The notes beneath the pieces are model-generated. The model saw only the letters and a program-made list of their open reading frames with translations, ran no database searches and was not told where the DNA came from. Position numbers and translations under genes: made by a program. A DNA stretch of 64,000 nt from Rhizobium sp. SSA_523 (lineage in GTDB: Bacteria; Pseudomonadota; Alphaproteobacteria; Rhizobiales; Rhizobiaceae): contig NZ_CP129381.1 of assembly GCF_030435705.1 (NCBI RefSeq), forward strand, positions 1,364,001-1,428,000. The letters are read 5' to 3'. This document shows positions 25,950 through 35,849 of this stretch, piece by piece (positions within the stretch are counted from its first letter, which is position 1; every line of letters starts with the position of its first letter).

Positions 25950-26552
25950 ATGGCAAGCGCCCGCGCTTTCCTGATCTGGACCGCCATCGGTCTTGCCGTC
26001 GTCCTGCCATTGATCCTGGCCGCCTCCAGTGAATATCTCGCCTGGCGCGATCCCATTTACGTCGTTGCCGGCTTTGCGGGCATTCTGGCACTTTGCATCA
26101 CGCCCCTGCAGCCGCTCCTGGTGCGCGCCTGGCCGCCCGGACTGCGCTTGCCGGCCGGGCGCCGCCTTCACCGCGCCATGGGCACCTTGCTCGTTGCAGC
26201 CGTGGTCGTCCATGTGGCCGGTCTCTGGGTCACAAGCCCACCGGACGTAATCGACGCGCTTCTGTTGCGCTCACCCACCCCGTTTTCGCTTTGGGGCGTC
26301 AGTGCCATGTGGGCGGTCTTTACGGCCGCTATCCTGGCCGGCTTCCGGCGGCGCCTGTCGCCGAAGGCGTGGCGGATCAGCCATATGGGCCTGGTTGCAA
26401 TCGTCGTGGTGGGAGGCGCCGTTCACGCGCTGCTGATCGAAGGGACGATGGAGCCGGTTTCCAAGATTGCCCTTTGCGCCCTCGCCATCTGCATGGCGCT
26501 GGCCGGTTTTATTGCGCCCTGGCTGCGGGCAGGACGCCGGACCACGAAATAG
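25950..26552 (+). CDS. Ferric-reductase-like haem b transmembrane protein
   Basis: 200 residues with about six transmembrane helices. Two histidine pairs, each with a spacing typical of haem coordination across a helix (RRLHRAMGTLLVAAVVVHV and RISHMGLVAIVVVGGAVHAL), mark the ferric reductase/MsrQ/YedZ superfamily. It lies 9 bases after the Tat-exported protein gene, so the pair may work like MsrPQ: the membrane haem protein passing electrons to the exported partner. No flavin or NADPH domain is attached. Family firm, partner inferred. Confidence 0.8.
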   Translation: MASARAFLIWTAIGLAVVLPLILAASSEYLAWRDPIYVVAGFAGILALCITPLQPLLVRAWPPGLRLPAGRRLHRAMGTLLVAAVVVHVAGLWVTSPPDVIDALLLRSPTPFSLWGVSAMWAVFTAAILAGFRRRLSPKAWRISHMGLVAIVVVGGAVHALLIEGTMEPVSKIALCALAICMALAGFIAPWLRAGRRTTK

Positions 26553-26629
26553 GTCTTGCGCATTCTTGCCAGAGCCGGCACCTGTCCATTGACGTCAAGG
26601 CGGCGAGGCCGCCCGGCCCCGCCTCTGAT

Positions 26630-27784
26630 TTACCAGTTCGTGATAGACCCGTCCCGACGCTTGAGATGCGGCGCTTCCCAGAATTCGAATTCCTGCCGGG
26701 CCAACAGCTCTTCGTTCACCTCTATGCCCAGGCCCGGTGCATCGGAGACAGGATAGAAGGCGCCTTCCAGTCTCGGCTGAACCGGGAAGAAGTCCGAATT
26801 GTCGAAACCGAGATGGGTCTCCGCCGGGCTGCTGCGGGTTTCGAGCCACGAGAAGTTGGGGACCGCGGCACAAAAATGAACCGTCGCCGCCGTACAGACC
26901 GGACCGAGCGGATTGTGCGGCATCATGTCGACGTAATGCGTCTCGCTCCAGGCCGCCACTTTCATCGATTCCGTCAGACCGCCGACATTGCAGACATCCA
27001 CACGATTGAACTGGTGGATGTCACGCTCGATGAAAGGCTGGAACTGCCATTTGGAGGCAAACTCCTCGCCGATTGCGAAGGGAATATCCGTCATCCGCCG
27101 CAAGGCCTCATAGGCTCCCGGCGTCTCGTCGCGGATCGGCTCCTCCAGGAAGTCCAGGGTGCCCTTCGGCATCTTCTGGCAGAAGCTTGCCGCTTCCGCC
27201 ACGGTCAGGCGATGGTGGTAGTCGATGCCGAGAACGACGGTGTCGCCCAGTTCCTCACGCGCCTTGACGAGCCATTTGGCGGTGGTGGCGATATGCTCCC
27301 GCGGCTCGTAAATTTCCTTTTCCTCATGGCCGGCCGGCGAGAGCCGCATGGCCGTCCAGCCGTGTTCGACGAGCATCTTGGCCTGTTCGATCATGGCCGG
27401 ACCGGGGGCTGCAAAGGTGGTCGCGAAGGTCGGTATGCGGTCACGTTGCTTGCCGCCAAGCAGTTCGTAGACCGGAACACCAAGCGCCTTCCCCTTGATA
27501 TCGTGGAGGGCGATGTCGATTGCCGAGATCGCGGCCTGCAACACGCGGCCGCCCTCGAAATACTGGCTGCGATACATTTCCTGCCACAGCGCACCGATGC
27601 GAAAGGGATCCCGTCCCTTCAGGAATTGCGCATAGTGTTCGAGGGCTCCGGCGACCGCCTTTTCGCGACCGGACAGGCCGCTTTCCCCCCAGCCGAAAAT
27701 GCCCTCATCTGTTTCGACCTTGACCAGCAGCTGGTTTCGAATGCCGACCTTGACCGCGTAGGTCCGGATTGCGGTGATCTTCAT
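26630..27784 (-). CDS. Enolase-superfamily sugar-acid dehydratase, galactonate dehydratase-like
   Basis: 384 residues, mandelate racemase subgroup. An N-terminal capping domain is followed by a barrel with metal ligands in LGIDYHHR (Asp), DFLEEPI (Glu) and AIGEEFAS (Glu), and the general base/acid histidine in MPHNPLGP. Such enzymes dehydrate aldonates (e.g. D-galactonate) to 2-keto-3-deoxy acids. It is the last gene of an operon with a ManD-like enzyme (16-base gap) and a peptide/oligosaccharide-type ABC importer. The exact aldonate is not determined. Confidence 0.85.
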   Translation of the reverse strand: MKITAIRTYAVKVGIRNQLLVKVETDEGIFGWGESGLSGREKAVAGALEHYAQFLKGRDPFRIGALWQEMYRSQYFEGGRVLQAAISAIDIALHDIKGKALGVPVYELLGGKQRDRIPTFATTFAAPGPAMIEQAKMLVEHGWTAMRLSPAGHEEKEIYEPREHIATTAKWLVKAREELGDTVVLGIDYHHRLTVAEAASFCQKMPKGTLDFLEEPIRDETPGAYEALRRMTDIPFAIGEEFASKWQFQPFIERDIHQFNRVDVCNVGGLTESMKVAAWSETHYVDMMPHNPLGPVCTAATVHFCAAVPNFSWLETRSSPAETHLGFDNSDFFPVQPRLEGAFYPVSDAPGLGIEVNEELLARQEFEFWEAPHLKRRDGSITNW

Positions 27785-27800
27785 CGTCTGTCTCCTGCGC

Positions 27801-29009
27801 CTACCAATGCCAAAGCGTGCCGTCTTCGAGACGGTTCACCGGCAGGTAAGCCCGCTGGTATGGATATTTCGCAGCCAGGTCTTCGTCGATATCGACGCCA
27901 TGGCCGATGGCATCACCCGGATGCAGATAGCCATCCTTCAGGCTCCATGCGCCTGGGAAGACGTCCAGGATCTGAGGCAGGTAGCCTGAATATTCCTGGA
28001 TGCCGAAATTCGGAACCCACAGGTCCAGATGCAGGTTTGCGCCGAGGCAGATCGGCGACATGTCCATGGCACCATGGCAGGCGGTGCGGACATTGTAGAC
28101 GGAAGCGAAATCCATGATCCGGCGCAGCGCGGTCACGCCGCCCGCATGCACGCAGGTCGTGCGGATGTAGTCGATCAGCTGTTCTTCCATCAAAAGCCGG
28201 GCATCCCAGATGGTGTTGAACACCTCGCCCACGGCCAGCGGCGTCGTGGTGTGCTTGCGGATCAGCCGGAAGCCTTCCTGGTGCTCTGCCGCCACCGTGT
28301 CCTCCAGCCAGAAGAGGCGGGCAAATTCCAGATCCTTGCCGAGCCGGGCCGCCTCGATCGGCGTCAGCCGATGGTGAGCGTCATGCAGCAGTTCGACATC
28401 CCAACCATGCGTTTCGCGCACCGCCTCGAAAAGCTTCGGCACGTGACGCAGATATTTGGAGGTGGACCAGACTTCCTCATGCGGAACGGCATCGTCCTGG
28501 GCATTGTTGGTCACGGACTTGACGCCCGTGCCATATACGTCCGGCAGGCCGGGAATGCCCACCTGGACCCGCACCGCCTTGTAGCCCTCGTCGATCCGTT
28601 TGCCGACGGCATCCACTGCTTCGGCGATATCGGTTCCCTGCGCATGGGTGTAGCAGAGCACCTTTTCGCGGCTGGCGCCGCCGAGAAGCTGGTAGAGCGG
28701 CATATTGGCGGCCTTCGCCTTGATATCCCACAGAGCCATGTCGATTCCGGCAATCGCAGCCATCGTCACCGGTCCGCGACGCCAATAGGCTCCCCTGTAG
28801 AAATACTGCCAGATATCCTCGATCCGGCTGGGATCGCGGCCGATCAACAGCGGCGCCAGGTGATCCTGCAGATAGGCGACCACGGCGAGCTCGCGCCCGT
28901 TCAACGTCGCATCGCCCACCCCGGTCAGGCCTTCATCCGTGACGATCTTGACGGTTACGAAGTTGCGTCCGGGAGAGCAGACGATGACTTTCACATCGGT
29001 AATTTTCAT
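27801..29009 (-). CDS. D-mannonate dehydratase-family enzyme (ManD-like)
   Basis: 402 residues, the length of ManD proteins. Barrel metal ligands are in [23 protein letters not shown] (Asp, with the paired His), LFWLEDT (Glu) and [12 protein letters not shown] (Glu); the catalytic histidine is in [19 protein letters not shown], followed by [17 protein letters not shown]. The active-site loop [17 protein letters not shown] retains an Arg and a Tyr, as in high-activity ManD. The product with mannonate would be 2-keto-3-deoxygluconate, an intermediate of hexuronate breakdown. Three bases separate it from the upstream ATPase gene stop. Confidence 0.87.
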   Translation of the reverse strand: MKITDVKVIVCSPGRNFVTVKIVTDEGLTGVGDATLNGRELAVVAYLQDHLAPLLIGRDPSRIEDIWQYFYRGAYWRRGPVTMAAIAGIDMALWDIKAKAANMPLYQLLGGASREKVLCYTHAQGTDIAEAVDAVGKRIDEGYKAVRVQVGIPGLPDVYGTGVKSVTNNAQDDAVPHEEVWSTSKYLRHVPKLFEAVRETHGWDVELLHDAHHRLTPIEAARLGKDLEFARLFWLEDTVAAEHQEGFRLIRKHTTTPLAVGEVFNTIWDARLLMEEQLIDYIRTTCVHAGGVTALRRIMDFASVYNVRTACHGAMDMSPICLGANLHLDLWVPNFGIQEYSGYLPQILDVFPGAWSLKDGYLHPGDAIGHGVDIDEDLAAKYPYQRAYLPVNRLEDGTLWHW

Positions 29010-29012
29010 GGC

Positions 29013-30710
29013 TTATCCATTCACTGAAACTGTTGGCGCGACATAGCGGAAGCGGTTCTGGATCCGACGGTCGCGCGGATCCGGGTTTGGAATGGCCGAC
29101 AGCAGGGCGCGGGTGTAATCATGCGCCGGCCGGGTGACGACCTGATCGGTTTCACCGGCCTCCACGAGGCGGCCGCGATACATCACGGCGACCCGATCGC
29201 ACATGTAGCGGATGACCGACATATCGTGAGAGATGAACACATAGGAGAGACCAAGCTCGTCCTGCAGCTTCATCATCAGATCCAGCACCTGCGAGCGCAA
29301 TGACACATCGAGCGCGGAGGTCGCTTCGTCGGCAATGATGAGCCGGGGCTTGAGGGCAATGGCACGCGCAATGCCGATCCGCTGGCGTTGACCGCCCGAA
29401 AAGGCATGCGGATAGCGCTCACGCCAGGCAGGCTCCAGACCGACCTGCTGCATCAGTTCTGCCACCCGGTCGTCGAGCTCCGGCCCCCGCATGCCGGCAA
29501 GCTTCAGGGGTTCGGCGATGATCTGGCCAACGGTCTTGCGCGGGCTGAGCGAGCCGACCGGATCTTGAAAGATCATCCGCACTTCACGGCGAAGCGCCTT
29601 GAGCTGCGCCTTGTCGGCGGTTCGCAGGTCGACCACGCTGCCGTCGGCCCGCCGGTAGTTGATCTCGCCCATTTGCGGATCGTAGATGCGAAGCAGGCAG
29701 CGGCCCATCGTCGTCTTGCCGGAGCCGCTTTCGCCGACAATGCCCAGGGTCTCACCGGCTTTCACCGTGAAGGAGACATCATCCACTGCCTTCAGCCCGG
29801 AAGGAAAGGTCAGAGACATGTTGCGGACGTCGAGCAGAAGCGGGGCATCGGGCGAGACTTCCGCCCGCTTCAGGCGGATTTCGGCCTTGCGCTCCAGCCT
29901 GACGACAGAGCCGATCAGTCGCTTGGTATAATCGTCCTTCGGCGCATGGAAGACGTCGTCCACCGGGCCGTGCTCCATCACCTTGCCGCGATACATCACC
30001 AGCACTTCATCGGCGATTTCCGCCACCACGCCCATATCATGGGTGATGAACAGGACCGCCATGCCGTGGCTCTCCTGAAGCCGTTTGATCAGGGCAAGAA
30101 CTTCCGCCTGCGTGGTGACATCCAGCGCCGTTGTCGGCTCGTCGGCGATGAGGATCTGCGGATTGCAGGCAAGCGCCATCGCAATCATAACCCTCTGGCG
30201 CATGCCGCCCGAAAATTCGAATGTGTAGCGGTCAATGGCGGTTTCCGGCCGCGGGATTTCGACCTGCCGCAACAGTTCGAGCACTCGCTCTCGGCGCTCG
30301 GCCTTCGGCGTGCCGAAATGGATCCGCAAGGCTTCGCCGATCTGCTCGCCGATCCGGTGGACCGGCGAAAGCGAACTCATCGGCTCCTGAAAGATCATCG
30401 CGATCTCGCGACCGCGCACGCTGCGGATCGCCTCGCCGCGCGGATCGAGCCTGGCCAGATCGGTCTGGCTGCCATCCTCGCGGGTGAGGAGAATGGAGCC
30501 ACCCTCGATTCTGCCCGGCTTGTCGACGATCTGGAGGATTGATCGCGCCGTCACCGATTTGCCCGAGCCGCTTTCGCCGACCACGCACAGGGTCTTTCCG
30601 CGCTTGAGCTCGAAGGACACGCCGTCGACCGCCTTGAAGGTCCCGGTTCGGGTCTTGAAATAGGTTCTCAGATCCTCGACCTTGAGAATGGTGTCGTTGA
30701 TCATGCTCAT
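29013..30710 (-). CDS. Fused double ABC ATPase, DppD-DppF type
   Basis: 565 residues containing two complete ATPase halves. Half one has Walker [12 protein letters not shown], signature FSGGMRQR and Walker [13 protein letters not shown]; half two (from about residue 300) has [19 protein letters not shown] and [12 protein letters not shown]. Note Ala instead of Pro after the Walker B glutamate in half two (DEAT). Each half ends with the oligopeptide-type C-terminal extension (e.g. [15 protein letters not shown]). The ATG at 30710 overlaps the permease stop (ATGA). It energises the importer encoded upstream. Confidence 0.93.
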   Translation of the reverse strand: MSMINDTILKVEDLRTYFKTRTGTFKAVDGVSFELKRGKTLCVVGESGSGKSVTARSILQIVDKPGRIEGGSILLTREDGSQTDLARLDPRGEAIRSVRGREIAMIFQEPMSSLSPVHRIGEQIGEALRIHFGTPKAERRERVLELLRQVEIPRPETAIDRYTFEFSGGMRQRVMIAMALACNPQILIADEPTTALDVTTQAEVLALIKRLQESHGMAVLFITHDMGVVAEIADEVLVMYRGKVMEHGPVDDVFHAPKDDYTKRLIGSVVRLERKAEIRLKRAEVSPDAPLLLDVRNMSLTFPSGLKAVDDVSFTVKAGETLGIVGESGSGKTTMGRCLLRIYDPQMGEINYRRADGSVVDLRTADKAQLKALRREVRMIFQDPVGSLSPRKTVGQIIAEPLKLAGMRGPELDDRVAELMQQVGLEPAWRERYPHAFSGGQRQRIGIARAIALKPRLIIADEATSALDVSLRSQVLDLMMKLQDELGLSYVFISHDMSVIRYMCDRVAVMYRGRLVEAGETDQVVTRPAHDYTRALLSAIPNPDPRDRRIQNRFRYVAPTVSVNG

Positions 30711-31858
30711 CAGACGGACTCGTATGGATCGGCGGCGTCGCGCAGTCCGTCGCCGAGGAAATTGAGGGAAAGAACGGCGATGACGATGGCGGCGGCCGGC
30801 GTGAACAGCAGCCACGGCGCCTGGGCCACAGCCCGGATGTTCTGCGCCTCCTGCAGCAGCACGCCCCAGGAAATGATCGGCGGCTGCAACCCGATGCCAA
30901 GGAAGGAAAGGGCTGTTTCAGCAAGGATCATGGTCGGGATGGCCAGGGTCACCGTGGCGATGATGTGGCTCATGAAGGATGGCACGAGATGGTGGAAGAT
31001 GATCCCGATTTCGCTCATGCCGTCGAGCCGTGCAGCGGTGACGAAATCCTCGTCGCGCAGGGACAGGAACTTGCCGCGCACCTCTCGTGCAAGGCTGGTC
31101 CAGCCGAGCAGCGAGACGATCAGGGTGATGACGAAATAGGTCCTGAGCGGCGGCCAGCCGACCGGTATGGCGGCCGCCAGTCCCATCCACAAGGGGATGG
31201 TCGGGATGGAGCGCAGCAGTTCGATGATACGCTGGATCACCATATCGACCCAGCCGCCGAAAAAGCCCGATATGCCGCCGATGGCAACGCCCAGAACAAG
31301 GCTCATCAGCACGCCGACAAGGCCGATGGAGAGCGAGATGCGCGCGCCGTGGACGACACGCGAGAAGATATCGCGACCGAGCCGGTCCGCCCCCATGACA
31401 TAGAGACTGTCACCCGGCTTCGCGTTGACGAGACCGAATAGCTTCGTCTCCATCGGAATGAACCCCAGCATGCTGTAGGGTGCTGATGGAACCAGGAAGC
31501 CGACGGCCAGAGGTTTTGCCGGATCCGGCTCGAACTCGCGCCGCATGCTTTCCGTATTGAGCGTCATCTTCAACTGATCGACATGCGGCATGAAGCTGCC
31601 GTCATGGATCAGCGAAAGCCCCTGCGGCGGTGCATAGGTAAAGCGGGCATTGGTGGCATTCGGATCCATCGGCGCGATGAAATCGGCAAAGGCCGCGATG
31701 AGATACATCAGCGCGATGACGACAAGGCTTGCCAGCGCGATCTTGTGCTTCTTGAACTTCAGCCAGAACAGCCGCCACTGGCCGGCCACTGCGATGTTCT
31801 TGTTCCGCAGGTCGAGTTCGGCCTCCGTCTCGGGGGGAAGATGGGTGATGTCGGTCAT
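30710..31858 (-). CDS. ABC transporter permease, DppC/OppC type
   Basis: 382 residues with an N-terminal cytoplasmic extension and about six helices. The periplasmic loop after helix 1 is unusually long (about residues 65-165), as in AgpC-like sugar transporters of this class. The EAA loop reads VTAARLDGMSEIGIIFHHLVPSFMSHI. The ATG at 31858 overlaps the DppB-like stop. Confidence 0.92.
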   Translation of the reverse strand: MTDITHLPPETEAELDLRNKNIAVAGQWRLFWLKFKKHKIALASLVVIALMYLIAAFADFIAPMDPNATNARFTYAPPQGLSLIHDGSFMPHVDQLKMTLNTESMRREFEPDPAKPLAVGFLVPSAPYSMLGFIPMETKLFGLVNAKPGDSLYVMGADRLGRDIFSRVVHGARISLSIGLVGVLMSLVLGVAIGGISGFFGGWVDMVIQRIIELLRSIPTIPLWMGLAAAIPVGWPPLRTYFVITLIVSLLGWTSLAREVRGKFLSLRDEDFVTAARLDGMSEIGIIFHHLVPSFMSHIIATVTLAIPTMILAETALSFLGIGLQPPIISWGVLLQEAQNIRAVAQAPWLLFTPAAAIVIAVLSLNFLGDGLRDAADPYESV

Positions 31859-32841
31859 GTCAGTCTAATCCGCGGATCGGTCATGGCCAGCAGGATGTCG
31901 GAAATCAGCGTGCCGATGATGGTGAGGACGGAAATCAGGAGGATCAGCGAGCCGGCGAGATACATGTCCTGCGCCAGGAGTGCCCGCAGCAGCAGCGGCC
32001 CGGTGGTGGGAAGGCTCATCACGACCGACACGATGATCTCGCCGGAAATCACCGCGGGCAGGATCCAGCCCAGCGTCGAGATCAGCGGATTGAGCGCCAG
32101 GCGGACCGGATAGCGGATAAGAAGTTCGAATTCGGACATGCCCTTGGCGCGGGCGGTGGTGACATAGGGCTTGGACAGCTCGTCCAGCAGATTGGCGCGC
32201 ATGATCCGGACCAGCGCTGCAAGCGATCCGAGCCCGATGACGATGACCGGCAGCCAGACGTGGTTCGCCAGATCGAGGAGCTTGCCGAAACTCCAGCCGG
32301 CATCGACATATTGCGGCGAGAACAGCCCTCCGACGCTCTGCCCGAAATAGACGGACATCACGTACATCGCCGACAGCGCCATCAGGAAATCCGGCACCGC
32401 CAGGAAGAAGAAAGCGAGGAAAGTGACGGTATAATCGGTGATCGAGTACTGGCGCACCGCCGAAAGGATGCCGATCGGTATGGCGACCGCCCAGACGAAG
32501 CAGAGGGTCAGTAGCGACAGCATCAGCGAGAAGTCAAGCCGGCTCCAGATGAGTTCGGTGACCGGCTTGCCGAGTTCGAAGGAGATGCCGAAATCGCCAT
32601 GCAGCAGGATGCCTGCCATCCACTTGTAATATTGGAAATAGATCGGCTGATCGAGCCCGTAGCGCTCGCGCATGGCGGCGACGGTTCCGGCCTCGACCGC
32701 TCCGCCCTGGCTCGCCCAGTCCGCCATCAGCGTCGTCAGGTAATCGCCCGGCGGCAGCTGGATGATGATGAAGGCGATGATCGAGACGGCAAACAGTGTC
32801 GGAATGGCGAACACCAGCCGCTTGGCGATATAGCGAAGCAT
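31855..32841 (-). CDS. ABC transporter permease, DppB/OppB type
   Basis: 328 residues, six helices. The N-terminal LRYIAKRLVFAIPTLFAVSIIAFIIIQLPPGD is characteristic of OppB; the EAA loop is YVTTARAKGMSEFELLIRYPVRLALNPLI. It overlaps the DppC-like gene by four bases. Confidence 0.92.
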   Translation of the reverse strand: MLRYIAKRLVFAIPTLFAVSIIAFIIIQLPPGDYLTTLMADWASQGGAVEAGTVAAMRERYGLDQPIYFQYYKWMAGILLHGDFGISFELGKPVTELIWSRLDFSLMLSLLTLCFVWAVAIPIGILSAVRQYSITDYTVTFLAFFFLAVPDFLMALSAMYVMSVYFGQSVGGLFSPQYVDAGWSFGKLLDLANHVWLPVIVIGLGSLAALVRIMRANLLDELSKPYVTTARAKGMSEFELLIRYPVRLALNPLISTLGWILPAVISGEIIVSVVMSLPTTGPLLLRALLAQDMYLAGSLILLISVLTIIGTLISDILLAMTDPRIRLT

Positions 32842-32910
32842 GTCAATGACCGTTGATTTTCACGGGAAGAGCCGGGCCGGAAGTCGTTTGCTGCCGGCCC
32901 GGCATGCGGA

Positions 32911-34848
32911 TTACCGGGCTTTGTCGAAGTACCACTGCGACAAAGTGGGCGCCGGATGCCAGAGGTTGCCGGTGATCGGGATGCCGTCGACGACGTTCTT
33001 CAGATCCTTCGACACCATCATATATTTCGGCATGGGCCGCGAGATGCCGATATTGAGGAAATTCTCAGCCGAGAGGCTCAGAAACTCCTTCATCTTCGCC
33101 TTGCGATCGTCATCGGTAACCGCGGCATTCACCTTGTCATAGGCTGCCATGAGAGCCTTGATGTTTTCCGGCGGCTCCTCGCCCGTGGCGGGGTTGGCAT
33201 ACCATTCGGCCCAGCGCACGGCAAAGAAGATATCCGCCTTCTGGAACGGCATGTAGCAGCGCGGGTCCGTGTAAACCTCCGACAGACCGCCGACGCAATT
33301 CCAGATATAGGCATCCTGTTCGTTGGCGCTCCACATGGTGTTCAGGCGGGCACGATCGGTGGTGCGGATCTGGATGTCGATGCCGACGTCCCGGGCATAT
33401 TGCTGCACCATCTGCATCACGTCCGGGTAGGACAGGCCGAAGACATCAGCCACCATGAAGTTGATGGTGAAGCGCTTGCCGGTCTCGTCGAGACGGAAGC
33501 CTTCGCCGTCCTTGTTCGGCATCAGCTTGTCGAGCTCGGCATTTGCTGCGGCCGGATCATACTCGGTATATTGCGTCGCTTCCTTCTCGTTGAACAGCTC
33601 GTGTTCCGGCTGGACGGCCACCTGCGCCGGGGCACCCTGACCCACATAGACGAGATCGATGATTTCCTGCCGGTTGATCGCTTTGCTGAGCGCGATGCGG
33701 AAGTCCTTGTTCTGGAAGACCTTGCGCTTTACCGGATCATTGGAGTTGAGGTTGAGCAGGATGACGGCATCATTGGCCGGCAGGTCCTTCACATCGACGA
33801 AGCGGTAATTGCCGGTTTCCTGACCATCGAACAGGACGGATTTGAAGGTCGAATTGTTGATGTGGCGGAAGGCGAAATCAAATTCGCCCGACGTCATTTT
33901 CAACGCCATCAGCTGCGGGTCGTCGAGCTTTGCCCAGGTGATGTTGTCGATGTAGGGCAGCTGGTTCCCGGCCGAATCCACCTTCCAGTAGAAGGGATTG
34001 CGCTTGGCGGCAACCCGCTCTCCGTCAGCATAGGGAACCGTGAGGATCCAGGGATTGAGGGTCGGAAGGTCGAGATTCTGCCAGTAGGCGGGCTGGAAGG
34101 TCAGCGAGATCTTCGAGTTGAACAGCGAAACCCAGTCGCTGACGGCCGGATTGGCCTTCAGCAGCGCCGGAATGCCGTCCTTGTTATACTTCTCGTGGAA
34201 CTGGCTGAGATAATGCTTCGGGTAGATGACCGGCAGGTGGCCCTGGCCATAAGCGAGCTGTTGCAGAAACAGGCCATAGGGCGCATCGAACTTGAACTCC
34301 ACCGTCTGCTCGTCGACCTTGCGCACCTTGACGGGCTTTCCGGCGACGGTGAAGGTCGGGCTCTTGGCCGGCGTCAAGGCCGGGTTCATGAACACGTCCT
34401 CATACCAGAACATGATGTCGTCCACGGTAATGGGCTGGCCATCGCTCCACCGCAGCCCCTTGCGCAGGGTGAAGGTATAGGTGGTGGCATCATCGGAGGC
34501 GGTGAAGCTTTCCGCCAGCGACGGCTCCACCTTGCTCCATTTGGGGTCCCAGCGGACCAGAAGTTCGTTTGCGATGGTGCGCGTGAGGTTGTACTGGTCG
34601 CCATTCGCCAGGATCGTCGTTCGCAAGGTCCCGCCATAGGTCCCGACGCCGTCGATCATGGTCTCGACAAAGGGCTTTTCGGGAAGGCGCGCCGCGACAT
34701 CGGGAAGAGCGCCTGACGTCACCTGCTCCTGCAGGGTCGGGGACTGGTTGAATGTCTGTGCGAATGCGGTGCCGATCAGGCCCTGCATGATGATTCCCGC
34801 CAATCCCGTCGACAGCACGAGACCGCGCAACTTGCGCTGATAGTTCAT
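32911..34848 (-). CDS. ABC transporter periplasmic binding protein, peptide/oligosaccharide (SBP_bac_5) type
   Basis: 645 residues, longer than typical DppA (about 535) and closer to sugar-binding members of the family. The signal peptide is MNYQRKLRGLVLSTGLAGIIMQGLIGTAFAQ (in two parts of a hydrophobic run). The core has EPSLAESFTASDDATTYTF and TFTLRKGLRWSDGQPITVDD, typical of SBP_bac_5. GGAGGAG before the ATG at 34848 decides the start. It heads an operon ending in two sugar-acid dehydratases, so the ligand is probably an aldonate- or uronate-containing oligosaccharide rather than a peptide (inference). Confidence 0.9.
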   Translation of the reverse strand: MNYQRKLRGLVLSTGLAGIIMQGLIGTAFAQTFNQSPTLQEQVTSGALPDVAARLPEKPFVETMIDGVGTYGGTLRTTILANGDQYNLTRTIANELLVRWDPKWSKVEPSLAESFTASDDATTYTFTLRKGLRWSDGQPITVDDIMFWYEDVFMNPALTPAKSPTFTVAGKPVKVRKVDEQTVEFKFDAPYGLFLQQLAYGQGHLPVIYPKHYLSQFHEKYNKDGIPALLKANPAVSDWVSLFNSKISLTFQPAYWQNLDLPTLNPWILTVPYADGERVAAKRNPFYWKVDSAGNQLPYIDNITWAKLDDPQLMALKMTSGEFDFAFRHINNSTFKSVLFDGQETGNYRFVDVKDLPANDAVILLNLNSNDPVKRKVFQNKDFRIALSKAINRQEIIDLVYVGQGAPAQVAVQPEHELFNEKEATQYTEYDPAAANAELDKLMPNKDGEGFRLDETGKRFTINFMVADVFGLSYPDVMQMVQQYARDVGIDIQIRTTDRARLNTMWSANEQDAYIWNCVGGLSEVYTDPRCYMPFQKADIFFAVRWAEWYANPATGEEPPENIKALMAAYDKVNAAVTDDDRKAKMKEFLSLSAENFLNIGISRPMPKYMMVSKDLKNVVDGIPITGNLWHPAPTLSQWYFDKAR

Positions 34849-34929
34849 GGAAGCTCCTCCACCTTGTCCAAGGCGCCCTCTCCTCAGGCGCTCCAAAGGC
34901 TCGACCGCATTTGGATGTATTCAACGTCC

Positions 34930-34948
34930 ACAATCGTACATTATTTGT
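34930..34948. promoter_or_regulatory. Weak inverted repeat in the divergent ABC/GntR promoter region
   Basis: ACAATCGTACATTATTTGT has ACAA and TTGT ends 11 bases apart, in the gap between the binding-protein gene (start 34848) and the GntR gene (start 35018). This is the only AT-rich symmetrical patch in the gap and so the best guess for the GntR operator. Confidence 0.3.
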
Positions 34949-35017
34949 CAATCCCCGTGTGCTAATTTGTGATTTCTGCACTTGGCACGGCGAGCGAAAT
35001 CCGGCTAAATCTATGCC

Positions 35018-35701
35018 ATGACCACAGCAGCTCTTTCACACCAGCCCGCAGTTCCGCAAAGCGAAAGCGCCTCGGCGTCGATCTATGAACGCATTCGCGA
35101 CGACATCATCCAGGGCAGGCTCACGGCCAATGCCCGGCTGAAGGTTTCCGAACTGGCCGACCGGATGAACACCTCCACGAATCCGGTGCGCGAGGCGCTG
35201 CAGCAATTGCGCGGCGAGGGCTTCGTGGTGATGGAGCCCAATCGCGGCGCCCGGGTGAGACCCATCGACGAAACTTTCGTCCGGGATATTTTCGAGATCG
35301 AAGTGCTGATCGAACCGGCGCTGACCCGGTGGTTTGTCGGCCTGGCGACGAAGGCGGATCTCGAGGCCCTGGAGGATGTGCAGGCGCAGATCGAGGCTCT
35401 GAACTTCGCCGACTGGCAGAAACATTCGCAGCTGGACCTGACATTCCACAGGCTGATGTATGACCGTCACTACAACCGTCATGCCGTCGATCTCTGGTGG
35501 CGCCACAGGGAAATCCTGTCGGCCATCAGCCGTAACTTCCAGACCTCGCTCAGCCGTCAGAGCAGCATCCTCAAGGAGCATCGAGAGCTCATTGCCTGCA
35601 TCGCCCGACAGGATGCCGATGGCGCGGCTCGGATGATCGCGCAGCATGTCGAGGGGTCGGGCCGGCACATCATCGAGCATATGCGCCTGGTTCGACGCTA
35701 G
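35018..35701 (+). CDS. GntR-family regulator, FCD subfamily
   Basis: 227 residues. The winged helix is about residues 22-85 (SIYERIRDDIIQGRLTANARLKVSELADRMNTSTNPVREALQQLRGEG) and the FCD helical effector domain about 90-220 (LDLTFHRLMYDRHYNRHA; LKEHRELIACI). FCD regulators next to uronate or aldonate genes (UxuR, DgoR, ExuR groups) sense sugar acids. It is divergent from the importer-dehydratase operon with a 169-bp gap, which makes it that operon's likely repressor. Confidence 0.9.
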   Translation: MTTAALSHQPAVPQSESASASIYERIRDDIIQGRLTANARLKVSELADRMNTSTNPVREALQQLRGEGFVVMEPNRGARVRPIDETFVRDIFEIEVLIEPALTRWFVGLATKADLEALEDVQAQIEALNFADWQKHSQLDLTFHRLMYDRHYNRHAVDLWWRHREILSAISRNFQTSLSRQSSILKEHRELIACIARQDADGAARMIAQHVEGSGRHIIEHMRLVRR

Positions 35702-35849
35702 TCGATCTCTTCGGCCGCTTGCCTTTTCCCCTCTCTTCTCTCCGCTTCCCAGGTGCCACCGCATCTCATCATGGCAAGATGGCGCCGCCGTAGCGCAGCG
35801 CCTGGACGGTCGAGTTCCCTGCTTTGGCGGCTCGGATTGCCGCCAGCCC

